Source of the DNA: Flavobacteriales bacterium
GTDB lineage: Bacteria > Bacteroidota > Bacteroidia > Flavobacteriales_D > Cryomorphaceae
NCBI GenBank assembly: GCA_020200995.1
Contig: JAIVHQ010000208.1
Coordinates: 1,199-30,062 of the forward strand
Direction: 5' to 3'
DNA length: 28,864 nt
The position numbers were made by a program, and so were the translations under genes. The notes under the pieces were generated by a model, which did no database searches, was not told where the DNA came from, and saw only the letters and a program-made list of their open reading frames with translations. This document shows, in pieces, positions 1 to 6,003 of this stretch. Position 1 is the stretch's first letter, and every line of letters begins with the position of its first letter.

Positions 1-465
1 CCGAACCGGCCGCTGCTCACGGAGAGTCCGCTTCGGTTTATTCTGGGAAACGAGGCATTGCGGTGGGCCTGGTACCTGGTGCTCCTGCTATCGCTGGTCT
101 ATGTGCTCAACACGGTGCGGCGCAACCAACGCGTGCTGCCTGTAATGGTGCGCCCCGAAAATGATGCACTAAACTTTCTTGATGTGATGTCACGTTTTTA
201 CCGAAAGGAGGGCAACCACAAGCACATTGCAGGCTTGCAGATGAAGATGCTCACGGCCCACCTGCGTGCGGCTTACCGCATTTCGCGGTCATTTCCCGAA
301 AAGGGCTTTTACGAAGAGGTACAAGAGAAAATGCAGATCCCTGTCGAAACTTCCGATGCGCTGTTTCAGAACCTCCACAGGGCTTCACATAACTCGAGCC
401 TCACCGACAGAGAACTCATTGAAATCGATAGAAAAATAACTGAATTTTACGCCAAATGTCCATAG
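1..465 (+). CDS. DUF4350-type membrane protein, C-terminal part (5' truncated by window edge)
   Basis: The reading frame is open from base 1, so this is the 3' end of a longer gene; the TTG at 58 is internal, not the true start. The visible part has one hydrophobic segment (WYLVLLLSLVYVLNTV) followed by a basic RRNQR stretch and a soluble, helical, charged C-terminal tail of about 110 residues. This matches the end of the DUF4350 proteins that precede moxR and DUF58 genes in Bacteroidota; the family is assigned from context and general resemblance, and its function is unknown. The stop codon overlaps the next gene by 10 bp, which suggests translational coupling in a DUF4350-moxR-DUF58 operon. 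Confidence 0.7.
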   Translation, partial: PNRPLLTESPLRFILGNEALRWAWYLVLLLSLVYVLNTVRRNQRVLPVMVRPENDALNFLDVMSRFYRKEGNHKHIAGLQMKMLTAHLRAAYRISRSFPEKGFYEEVQEKMQIPVETSDALFQNLHRASHNSSLTDRELIEIDRKITEFYAKCP

Positions 466-1673
466 AACAAAACGATAACGACAAGTACAAGCCGACCGGT
501 GCGAATGCCGAAAATCCGGAAAATCCCGAAAGTACAGGCAGGGTCGAAGGCACGGACAAGTCTGAAGGAACCGACAAGTCTGAAGACAAAGATAAGCCCG
601 CTACTCCCCTCACCCCGGGCGAACCGGAAAAAACCGACAATCCCGCCGATGCAGAAAATGCCGGCACCGAACCTCTCGTTGACCCGGTAACTTCTACCGA
701 TGCCACGCGGGAGGAGCACACCATCGAGGCCTTCGAAGTGCAGCGCGCGGTGAATGCGGTGAAAGACGAGATGGGCAAGGTGATCATCGGCCAGCGCCAC
801 ATCATCGACCTGCTCATCGCGGCCATCCTCACAAATGGTCATGTGCTGATGGAAGGGGTGCCCGGCATTGCAAAAACACTGACATCCAAATTACTGGCGC
901 GCTGTATCGATGTGGATTTTTCCCGGATTCAATTCACCCCCGACCTCATGCCCACCGACATCATCGGCACGAGCATTTTCGATATGAAGCGGTCAGAGTT
1001 TTACTTCAAAAAAGGGCCTGTATTCAGCCAGGTGGTACTGATCGATGAGATCAACCGCGCCCCCGCCAAAACGCAGGCCGCCCTGATGGAAGTCATGGAA
1101 GAGGAGCAGGTGACGGTAGACGGGACCACCCACCCCATGAAGGCACCCTTCTTTGTGGTGGCCACGCAAAACCCCGTGGAACAAGAAGGCACCTACAAGC
1201 TTCCCGAAGCCCAGCTCGACCGGTTCATGTTCAAGCTTGAAGTAGACTACCCATCGGCTGCAGAGGAGGAAGAGATGCTGAACCGCTTCAGCAGCGACTT
1301 TTACGGCCGTGGCGAGGGAGGCGTGGGCGTGGTGGTGAGCGCGGAAGAGATTCTGAAATTTCGCGGCTACGTCGAGAAAGTCTACATCAAGGCCGACCTG
1401 ATCAAGTACATTGCACAGATCATCTCGCTGACACGAAATAACAGCGATCTTTACCTCGGTGCATCGCCACGTGCTTCGCTGAGCATCATGAAGGCCTCCA
1501 AAGCACTCGCGCTGATGGCCGGGCGAAATTTCGTAACCCCCGACGACGTGAAGCGGGCGGCCTACCCCGTGCTCAACCACCGCCTCATCCTGAGCTACGA
1601 CCGCGAAATTGAAGGCATCGCCGTGAAGGAAATCATCGAAGGCCTCCTGCGCAAGATCGAAGTCCCGAGATGA
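456..1673 (+). CDS. MoxR-family AAA+ ATPase with acidic N-terminal extension
   Basis: AAA+ ATPase of the MoxR group, cytoplasmic chaperone-like ATPases that usually work with DUF58 or VWA-domain partners. Walker A is GVPGIAKT at about residues 134-141, and Walker B VVLIDEI (about 193-199) is followed by NRAPAKTQAALMEVMEE. Sensor region ATQNPVEQEGTY and the downstream lid domain are intact. At 405 aa it is longer than the usual 320-340 because the first 85 or so residues are a low-complexity acidic tract rich in E, D, K, P, N and T. That tract includes an 18-bp near-exact tandem repeat (546-563 and 564-581). The ATG at 456 overlaps the upstream gene by 10 bp, and the stop overlaps the DUF58 start as ATGA. 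A start near residue 90 is conceivable, but the frame is open and coupled from 456. Confidence 0.93.
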   Translation: MSIEQNDNDKYKPTGANAENPENPESTGRVEGTDKSEGTDKSEDKDKPATPLTPGEPEKTDNPADAENAGTEPLVDPVTSTDATREEHTIEAFEVQRAVNAVKDEMGKVIIGQRHIIDLLIAAILTNGHVLMEGVPGIAKTLTSKLLARCIDVDFSRIQFTPDLMPTDIIGTSIFDMKRSEFYFKKGPVFSQVVLIDEINRAPAKTQAALMEVMEEEQVTVDGTTHPMKAPFFVVATQNPVEQEGTYKLPEAQLDRFMFKLEVDYPSAAEEEEMLNRFSSDFYGRGEGGVGVVVSAEEILKFRGYVEKVYIKADLIKYIAQIISLTRNNSDLYLGASPRASLSIMKASKALALMAGRNFVTPDDVKRAAYPVLNHRLILSYDREIEGIAVKEIIEGLLRKIEVPR

Positions 1674-3004
1674 GAAAAAGCCTTTTGAAATCATTTTTCC
1701 TGACGCCGTTGTTTTTTTCGACGGGAGCCGCTGCGGTGTTTCTCTGTGCGTTCGGGTTTGTGATTCCGCCGTTGCTTATTCTCGGGAAGGTGGTGGTTGT
1801 GCTCCTCATCGGATTTACCGTTGCCGATGCGGTACTGCTCTTCAACCCGAAGTTGAAATTTGCCGCAAGGCGCATCACCCCGCGCGTGCTCGGCATCGGC
1901 GATACGGTTAAGATCGTGCTCGAACTCGACTACGAGGGCAGTTTCAACCTCGATGTAAATGTGATCGATGAGCTGCCTGTACAGCTTCAGGAGCGAAATT
2001 TTGGGGTAGATCTCAAAATGTCGCCCGGGCCGCGAAAGGTGGGGTATGATATCCGGCCTGTGAATCGGGGCATCTACAGCTTTGGCAATACGCGTCTGCT
2101 GATCGAGAGCCCGCTCCACCTCGTGCGCCGCATGGTGACCCTGCCCACCGCCGCCGATACACCCGTTTACCCGAGCATTTTACAAATGAGAAAGACGGGA
2201 ATGATGGCCTTCAGCCGAAACACTTTTCAGGCGGGCACCAAAAAGCTGAACCGGATGGGTCAGAGCTACGAGTTTGAGCAGATCACCCCTTTCGTGGAGG
2301 GCGATGATTACCGAAATATCAACTGGAAAGCCACGGGGAAAACCCGTGAGCTGATGGTGAACCAGTTTCAGGACGAGCGCAGCCAAAACCTCTACTGTGT
2401 GATCAGCAAGGGGCGGGCCATGAAACTCACATTCAACGACCTTTCCCTCCTCGACTATGCGATTAACGCGACCCTCGCGCTGAGCAACGTAGCGCTGAAA
2501 AAATACGACAAGGTGGGGCTGATTTCCTTTTCGGATAAAATCGGCACCGCCCTGCGCGCTGAAAACAGAAAAGGGCAGCTACAGAAAATCCTGGAATCGC
2601 TCTACGCCGAGACGGAGCGCGACCGCGAACCCGGGTATGAATTGCTCTACCGCTCGCTCGATCGCCTGGCAAAAAACCGGAGTTTGGTGATTCTCTTCGC
2701 CAATTTCGAAACACCCCAGATGCTGGACAGGGCCATGCCCATCCTTCAAAAGATCAGTAAAAAACACCTGCTGGTAACGGTGCTATTTAAAGACGCCGCA
2801 CTCGAAAAAGCATCAAAGCTGCCCAAAGACAGCATCGATTCGATCTACCGCCGCACCCTCGCCGAGAAATACTTCCACGAGCGAAATGAAATCGCCAAGA
2901 AACTTCGCAACCGAGGCATTCACACCATCACAGGCACACCGGAAGAGCTTTCGGTGAATACCATTAACCGGTATCTGCAGCTGAAGTCACGTGGAATGAT
3001 ATAG
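1670..3004 (+). CDS. DUF58 domain-containing protein (MoxR partner)
   Basis: A 444-aa membrane-anchored protein. Two hydrophobic segments (about residues 10-30 and 33-55) are followed by an extracytoplasmic-looking beta-rich region. The hallmark DUF58 motif, GDDYRNINWKATGKTRELMV, lies near residue 211 and precedes a VWA-like domain containing the ISKGR and LIILFANFET-type strands. Such proteins are encoded next to moxR and are thought to be partners of the ATPase; the exact role in Bacteroidota is not known. The start ATG overlaps the moxR stop by 4 bp (ATGA), so the two are translationally coupled. Its stop TAG (3002-3004) sits at the edge of the repeat-rich gap, and TAGTGTCTG here also occurs at 20489-20497 beside another repeat copy. 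Confidence 0.9.
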   Translation: MRKSLLKSFFLTPLFFSTGAAAVFLCAFGFVIPPLLILGKVVVVLLIGFTVADAVLLFNPKLKFAARRITPRVLGIGDTVKIVLELDYEGSFNLDVNVIDELPVQLQERNFGVDLKMSPGPRKVGYDIRPVNRGIYSFGNTRLLIESPLHLVRRMVTLPTAADTPVYPSILQMRKTGMMAFSRNTFQAGTKKLNRMGQSYEFEQITPFVEGDDYRNINWKATGKTRELMVNQFQDERSQNLYCVISKGRAMKLTFNDLSLLDYAINATLALSNVALKKYDKVGLISFSDKIGTALRAENRKGQLQKILESLYAETERDREPGYELLYRSLDRLAKNRSLVILFANFETPQMLDRAMPILQKISKKHLLVTVLFKDAALEKASKLPKDSIDSIYRRTLAEKYFHERNEIAKKLRNRGIHTITGTPEELSVNTINRYLQLKSRGMI

Positions 3005-3021
3005 TGTCTGTTTTTATGGTT

Positions 3022-3322
3022 CGAGAGCTGCGTAATGTCGTGTCTCTAAAGACAATCTAATTTATTTTCTGTCCGACAGAGTTGAGAGGCTGATTCTGAA
3101 AGTTCATTATCAAGTCCTCGGACCAAGCTGAAAGCATGGGCGCACGCAGGCTTAAAAACAAGGAGCCCCGCCGCGGCGGGATGACTCAATACAGAATAAG
3201 TGTAAGCCATTCAGAAACGTGTCTGGAGTTTAGAGTTCAAGAGCAAGGCTTGCGAAGGTTCCAAAACCGCAGTTTACTAATGGTAAATGAGGATTTTGGG
3301 GCCGAGCATAACGCAGCTCTCG
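3022..3322. repeat. Inverted repeat pair bounding a 300-bp intergenic segment
   Basis: CGAGAGCTGCGT at 3022-3033 is the exact reverse complement of ACGCAGCTCTCG at 3311-3322. With one mismatch and one gap the match extends to about 19-20 bp per arm (3022-3040 and 3303-3322). Between the arms lie repeat copy A and a smaller imperfect hairpin centred near 3280 (CCAAAA...TTTAC, loop TAATG, GTAAA...TTTTGG). A directly repeated block, CTCTAAAGACAATC plus the following 57 or so bases, occurs at 3044-3114 and again at 3325-3395, 281 bp apart. No credible protein is encoded here; the short ORFs in this stretch follow repeat sequence. This block and copies A and B account for the 487-bp gap between the DUF58 and rng genes. 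Confidence 0.6.
3085..3206 (+). repeat. Dispersed foldback repeat, copy A
   Basis: This copy starts with the terminal motif AGAGGCTGATTCTGAAAGTT. It shares three exact blocks with copy C at 20510-20660: 27 bp at 3101-3127, 17 bp at 3134-3150 and 20 bp at 3167-3186. The last block contains the perfect 14-bp palindrome CCCGCCGCGGCGGG followed by ATGACT. AATAAGTG near 3195 is also shared. The right terminal inverted repeat seen in copies B and C is not clear here, so the right end is uncertain and this copy may be decayed. It lies just downstream of the DUF58 stop. Confidence 0.7.
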
Positions 3323-3365
3323 GACTCTAAAGACAATCACAATTCTTTTTGCTTCCAAAGACTTG

Positions 3366-3489
3366 AGAGGCTGATTCAGAAAGTTCATTATCAAGGCGCA
3401 CGCGGGATTGAAAACAAGGAGTTGACTAATGTCAATGACTGTTTTCAAGCCAAGTGAAACGCCGAGAATGAACTTTATGGATAGCCTCT
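3366..3489 (-). repeat. Dispersed foldback repeat, copy B (near full-length palindrome, likely bidirectional terminator)
   Basis: A 124-bp element that folds on itself almost end to end. The left end 3366-3389 (AGAGGCTGATTC then AGAAAGTTCATT) pairs with the right end 3467-3489, whose reverse complement reads AGAGGCTATCC then ATAAAGTTCATT. An inner perfect 9-bp pair is TTGAAAACA (near 3409) with TGTTTTCAA. The tip is a perfect TTGAC-TAAT-GTCAA hairpin at 3422-3435. It ends two bases before the rng stop codon (3492-3494) and sits between two convergent genes, so it could act as a bidirectional transcription terminator or mRNA 3' stabiliser. That role is inferred, not shown. Confidence 0.75.
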
Positions 3490-3491
3490 AT

Positions 3492-4088
3492 TTAGCCGTC
3501 TATGGGTTCGCCTTTGGCATTCAGAAAAACAAACTTCAAATAAGGCAAGTCTTCATCACCCAGCACTTTCAGTGAGATTTTGTACTTCATGGCGAGCTTC
3601 ATCCGCATAGAAATCAATCCGCTCTTGAGGTAGGCCGCGATAAAGGGGTGCACCTTCAGGGTTACTTTCTTCTGCTTGAACTCTTCGACAATGTAGCGCA
3701 AATTATTCTCAATCTGATCGGTGATCAGGATGGTGGCTTCCACCTTTCCTGTACCGCCGCAGCAGGGACAATCCTCTTCTGTGGTGATATCGGTCACCTC
3801 GCGCACGCGCTGACGGGTCACTTCCACCACGCCGAATTTACTCGGCGGAAGCACATTGTGCTTGGCCTTGTCGTCCTTCATGCAGTCCTTCAGCTTATCG
3901 TAAAGCTGGCGCTGGTGGGCGCGGGTGTGCATGTCGATAAAGTCGATGGCTATGATGCCGCCCATGTCGCGCAGGCGCAGAACCCTTGCAATTTCTTCGG
4001 CACATTCGAGGTTGGTTTCGAGCGCATTTTGCGCTTGACCGCGGTCGCCGCCTTTGCGGCTGCCGCTGTTCACGTCGATGACGTGCAT
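3492..4088 (-). CDS. rng: Ribonuclease G, C-terminal fragment of a broken gene
   Basis: C-terminal half of an RNase E/G-family endoribonuclease, which makes 5'-end-sensitive single-strand cuts in rRNA precursor maturation and mRNA decay. It contains the catalytic DNase I-like subdomain: HVIDVNSG, with the first metal-binding Asp, at residues 2-9, and MGGIIAIDFIDM, with the second Asp, at about 42-53. The zinc-link cysteines CPCCGGTGK follow at about 107-115. The frame is open in fact up to 4154, giving AAFGKQVNLKSGAYLIIEHT upstream of this ATG, and it is the same frame as the N-terminal fragment; an in-frame TAG at 4155-4157 separates them. Roughly 60 residues expected between the halves are absent. 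The ATG at 4088 is internal to the family alignment, so this is a gene remnant or sequence error, not a separate gene. Confidence 0.85.
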   Translation of the reverse strand: MHVIDVNSGSRKGGDRGQAQNALETNLECAEEIARVLRLRDMGGIIAIDFIDMHTRAHQRQLYDKLKDCMKDDKAKHNVLPPSKFGVVEVTRQRVREVTDITTEEDCPCCGGTGKVEATILITDQIENNLRYIVEEFKQKKVTLKVHPFIAAYLKSGLISMRMKLAMKYKISLKVLGDEDLPYLKFVFLNAKGEPIDG

Positions 4089-4154
4089 GGCTTCGGTATG
4101 CTCGATAATCAGGTAGGCACCGCTTTTGAGGTTGACCTGCTTACCGAATGCTGC

Positions 4155-4865
4155 CTAAGAGGTGGTATTGATCTCACCGAGCACCCGCTTGGGCGGGGAT
4201 GCTGTTTTGAGATTTTCGTGGAGTTTATTCCACCGCTCTACAAGGTTGCGGAGGTCGGCATCGAGCTCGGCCACTTTCTTGTTTTCGGCGACGGTTCGCA
4301 CGATTACGCCGAAGCGTTTTGGTTTAATACTTTGGATCAGCCTTCTCAGGCGTGTTCTCTCCTCGCTGTTTTTGATGCGTTGGGAGAGGGATATTTTTTC
4401 CCCGAAAGGCACGAGTACCATGTACCGGCCGGCGAGGGTAATTTCGGATGTAAGCCGTGGGCCTTTTGACGATATTGGTTCTTTGGCAACTTGCACAAGG
4501 ATGTGCTGGCTTCCTGAAACCACGTCGTTGATCTTGCCATTTTTATCAATGTCCTCCTCTACCTGAAAATCGGTGAGATCGGGAGTGTCCTGTTTACCTG
4601 TAAGTGTGCGCTTAACGAATTTGTTGAGCGATCGGTATTGGGGACCCAAGTCGAGGTAGTGCAAAAAAGCATCTTTCTCATATCCTACGTCTACGAATGC
4701 TGCGTTGAGGCTGGGGATTACCCGGTGAACTTTTCCGAGGTATATGTCACCTACGGTAAAATCCTGGCCTCCTTTTTCTTTGTGCAGCTCAGTAAGAACC
4801 TTGTCCTTAAGTAAAGCAATATCAACTTCGTTGGCCTTGGCATTGACTACAAGCTCAAGATTCAC
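4155..4865 (-). CDS. rng: Ribonuclease G, N-terminal fragment of a broken gene
   Basis: N-terminal 236 residues of RNase E/G. It starts MNLELVVNAKANEVDIALL and carries the S1 RNA-binding domain (VGDIYLGKVHRVIPSLNAAF, about residues 38-57) and the 5'-phosphate sensor region with RFGVIVRT (about 185-192). It ends at LGEINTTS followed by TAG. In intact homologues this point continues through the RNase H-like half before the conserved FGK...SGAYLIIEHTEA block, which here follows the stop immediately and in frame. Adding the two pieces gives about 456 residues against roughly 515 for the family. The simplest reading is one internal deletion of a multiple of three bases whose junction codon became TAG. 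It lies downstream of the HU/TPR/COX24-like genes, beyond a terminator. Confidence 0.87.
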   Translation of the reverse strand: MNLELVVNAKANEVDIALLKDKVLTELHKEKGGQDFTVGDIYLGKVHRVIPSLNAAFVDVGYEKDAFLHYLDLGPQYRSLNKFVKRTLTGKQDTPDLTDFQVEEDIDKNGKINDVVSGSQHILVQVAKEPISSKGPRLTSEITLAGRYMVLVPFGEKISLSQRIKNSEERTRLRRLIQSIKPKRFGVIVRTVAENKKVAELDADLRNLVERWNKLHENLKTASPPKRVLGEINTTS

Positions 4866-4925
4866 GAGTGTATGCGTTTAGTAAAAAAATCACGAAAGCA
4901 ACCTTATCAAAAGATTGCCTTGCAG

Positions 4926-4948
4926 AAAAACCCCGCAAGTGCGAGGTT
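4926..4948 (-). terminator. Rho-independent terminator after the 30-aa gene
   Basis: On the - strand AACC-T-CGCA / TGCG-G-GGTT forms a compact stem (one T-G wobble) followed directly by a run of five Ts. It lies 18 bases past the stop of the 30-aa gene and about 60 bases before the rng start, so rng probably has its own promoter or depends on read-through. Confidence 0.65.
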
Positions 4949-4965
4949 GAAGAAGCCGCAGTGGC

Positions 4966-5058
4966 TTATTTCTTCTTCTTGTGACGGTTCTTACGAAGAC
5001 GCTTTTTGCGTTTGTGCGTAGCCATCTTATGGCGTTTGCGCTTTTTACCGCTTGGCAT
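4966..5058 (-). CDS. 30-aa AURKAIP1/COX24-domain small basic protein
   Basis: A complete 30-residue ORF, beginning MPSGKKRKRHKMATHKRKKR and ending in KNRHKKKK, with 20 Lys/Arg residues and no acidic ones. This is the small basic protein annotated across Bacteroidota as AURKAIP1/COX24 domain-containing, related to the mitochondrial small-subunit ribosomal protein mS38. A ribosome-associated role is therefore likely, but is known from family resemblance only. It is easily missed by gene callers because of its size. It sits 11 bases downstream of the TPR gene on the same strand and is followed by a terminator, so it is the last gene of the HU-TPR transcription unit. The composition (GAAG/AAGAAG tracts) is dictated by Lys codons. 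Confidence 0.88.
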   Translation of the reverse strand: MPSGKKRKRHKMATHKRKKRLRKNRHKKKK

Positions 5059-5069
5059 AGTGCGTAATT

Positions 5070-5567
5070 TTAATTCGTTAATAATTCTTTTTCCAACTGA
5101 TTGATCATGCGGCGTACGCCTTCAATAACGACTGTATCAGTCTCGAGTGTCAAATATTTTTGAAGCAAATCGATGGCTTCTTTATCCTGTCCCAAAGCTA
5201 CTTTTGTCTGGCCGAGCCAGAAGTACGCTTCGGGGTACTTACTGCCTTTATCCAATTGCACCACTTTTTCGAAACGAAAAGCAGCGTTTTCAATTTGACG
5301 CGAAGTTACGGAAAATTGTGCGAGATGCCAATGTGCATCCACTTGGGTGGAATCTTCTTCCAAAATTTCTCGTAGCATCATGATGCCTTCCATCGGATTT
5401 TCTCCGTTTTGCACCATGCCAACTGCCTGCATGAGCTTCAAGTCGGTCGGGGTGGCTTCCGAAATTAATCGTTTGTCTGCGGGAATCCGCGGAGCAAAAG
5501 CCAACCCGACCGCTATCAGCAAGCCCGCTGCAACCAATGTAAGCTGTATCTTCAGCGAGCCTTTCAT
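5070..5567 (-). CDS. Membrane-anchored tetratricopeptide repeat protein
   Basis: 165 aa. An N-terminal hydrophobic segment (about residues 8-26, IQLTLVAAGLLIAVGLAFA) acts as a signal anchor. It is followed by two to three TPR units, including VDAHWHLAQFSVTSRQIENA and PEAYFWLGQTKVALGQDKEA. TPR folds are protein-interaction scaffolds; no enzymatic motif is visible and the partner is unknown. The gene lies 7 bases after hupB-like HU and upstream of the 30-aa gene and rng; this order (HU, TPR protein, small protein, RNase G) recurs in Bacteroidota as I recall it. The topology suggests a periplasm-facing TPR domain tethered to the inner membrane. Confidence 0.8.
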   Translation of the reverse strand: MKGSLKIQLTLVAAGLLIAVGLAFAPRIPADKRLISEATPTDLKLMQAVGMVQNGENPMEGIMMLREILEEDSTQVDAHWHLAQFSVTSRQIENAAFRFEKVVQLDKGSKYPEAYFWLGQTKVALGQDKEAIDLLQKYLTLETDTVVIEGVRRMINQLEKELLTN

Positions 5568-5574
5568 GATAAAC

Positions 5575-5868
5575 TTACTTCTTTACCTTTACATTCTTCT
5601 TTACTTTCTCAACGAAAGATTTAGAAGGCTTGAAGGCTGGAATGTTATGTGCAGGAATTACGATGGGCTCTTTCGCTGAAATGTTGCGACCGATCTTCTC
5701 GGCGCGTTCTTTAACGATAAAACTTCCGAATCCGCGCAGGTATACGTTTTCACCTGAAGTGAGGGCCTTCTTTACAGAAGTCATAAATGCCTCTACGGTG
5801 GTTTGTACTGCTACTTTTTCGATTCCTGTTTGTTCTGAAATTTCAGAAACAACGTCTGCTTTAGTCAT
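5575..5868 (-). CDS. HU-family nucleoid DNA-binding protein
   Basis: 97-aa HU/IHF-family protein. It begins MTKADVVSEISEQTGIEK, carries the signature GFGSFIVKERAEKIGRNI at about residues 46-63, and has the IPAHNIPAFKPSK arm region that inserts into the DNA minor groove. Length is normal (90-100 aa). It binds DNA as a dimer, compacts the nucleoid and assists recombination and replication. A lysine-rich tail (VKKNVKVKK) extends past the core. It is the first gene of a - strand unit and diverges from mutY; a good Bacteroidota promoter lies 50-80 bases upstream. Confidence 0.95.
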   Translation of the reverse strand: MTKADVVSEISEQTGIEKVAVQTTVEAFMTSVKKALTSGENVYLRGFGSFIVKERAEKIGRNISAKEPIVIPAHNIPAFKPSKSFVEKVKKNVKVKK

Positions 5869-5919
5869 AGTTTGAAAAACTTAGGCGTGATTATTAAATA
5901 AACTGAGAATTGACGGGCG

Positions 5920-5948
5920 CAAAGATACTTGATAAAGTGTATGTTCAA
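5920..5948 (-). promoter_or_regulatory. Bacteroidota sigma-A-type promoter for the HU operon
   Basis: On the - strand, TATCTTTG (5920-5927) matches the -7 consensus TAnnTTTG, with TTG (5946-5948) 18 bases upstream as the -33 element. Transcription would start near 5914, giving a leader of roughly 45 bases to the HU ATG at 5868. Confidence 0.7.
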
Positions 5949-6003
5949 AAGGCATTTTCGCTTAAAAGGGTATTTTAACCTATGAAACCTAACACATTAG
6001 CAC

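Noticed and set aside
3136..3448. Short ORFs on both strands in the 3005-3491 gap
   Set aside because: They are made of the repeat units, have no recognisable domains, and are shorter than or equal to chance ORFs.
3005..3491. CRISPR array
   Set aside because: Repeats are few, irregularly spaced, imperfect and palindromic over their whole length; no cas genes are present.
3648..4469. 273-aa ORF on the + strand across rng
   Set aside because: Antisense shadow of the RNase G reading frame; the opposite strand has clear family motifs.
3492..4865. Two independent genes or programmed read-through in rng
   Set aside because: Both halves are one family, and a conserved internal segment is missing, so reading through the TAG would still not restore the normal protein.
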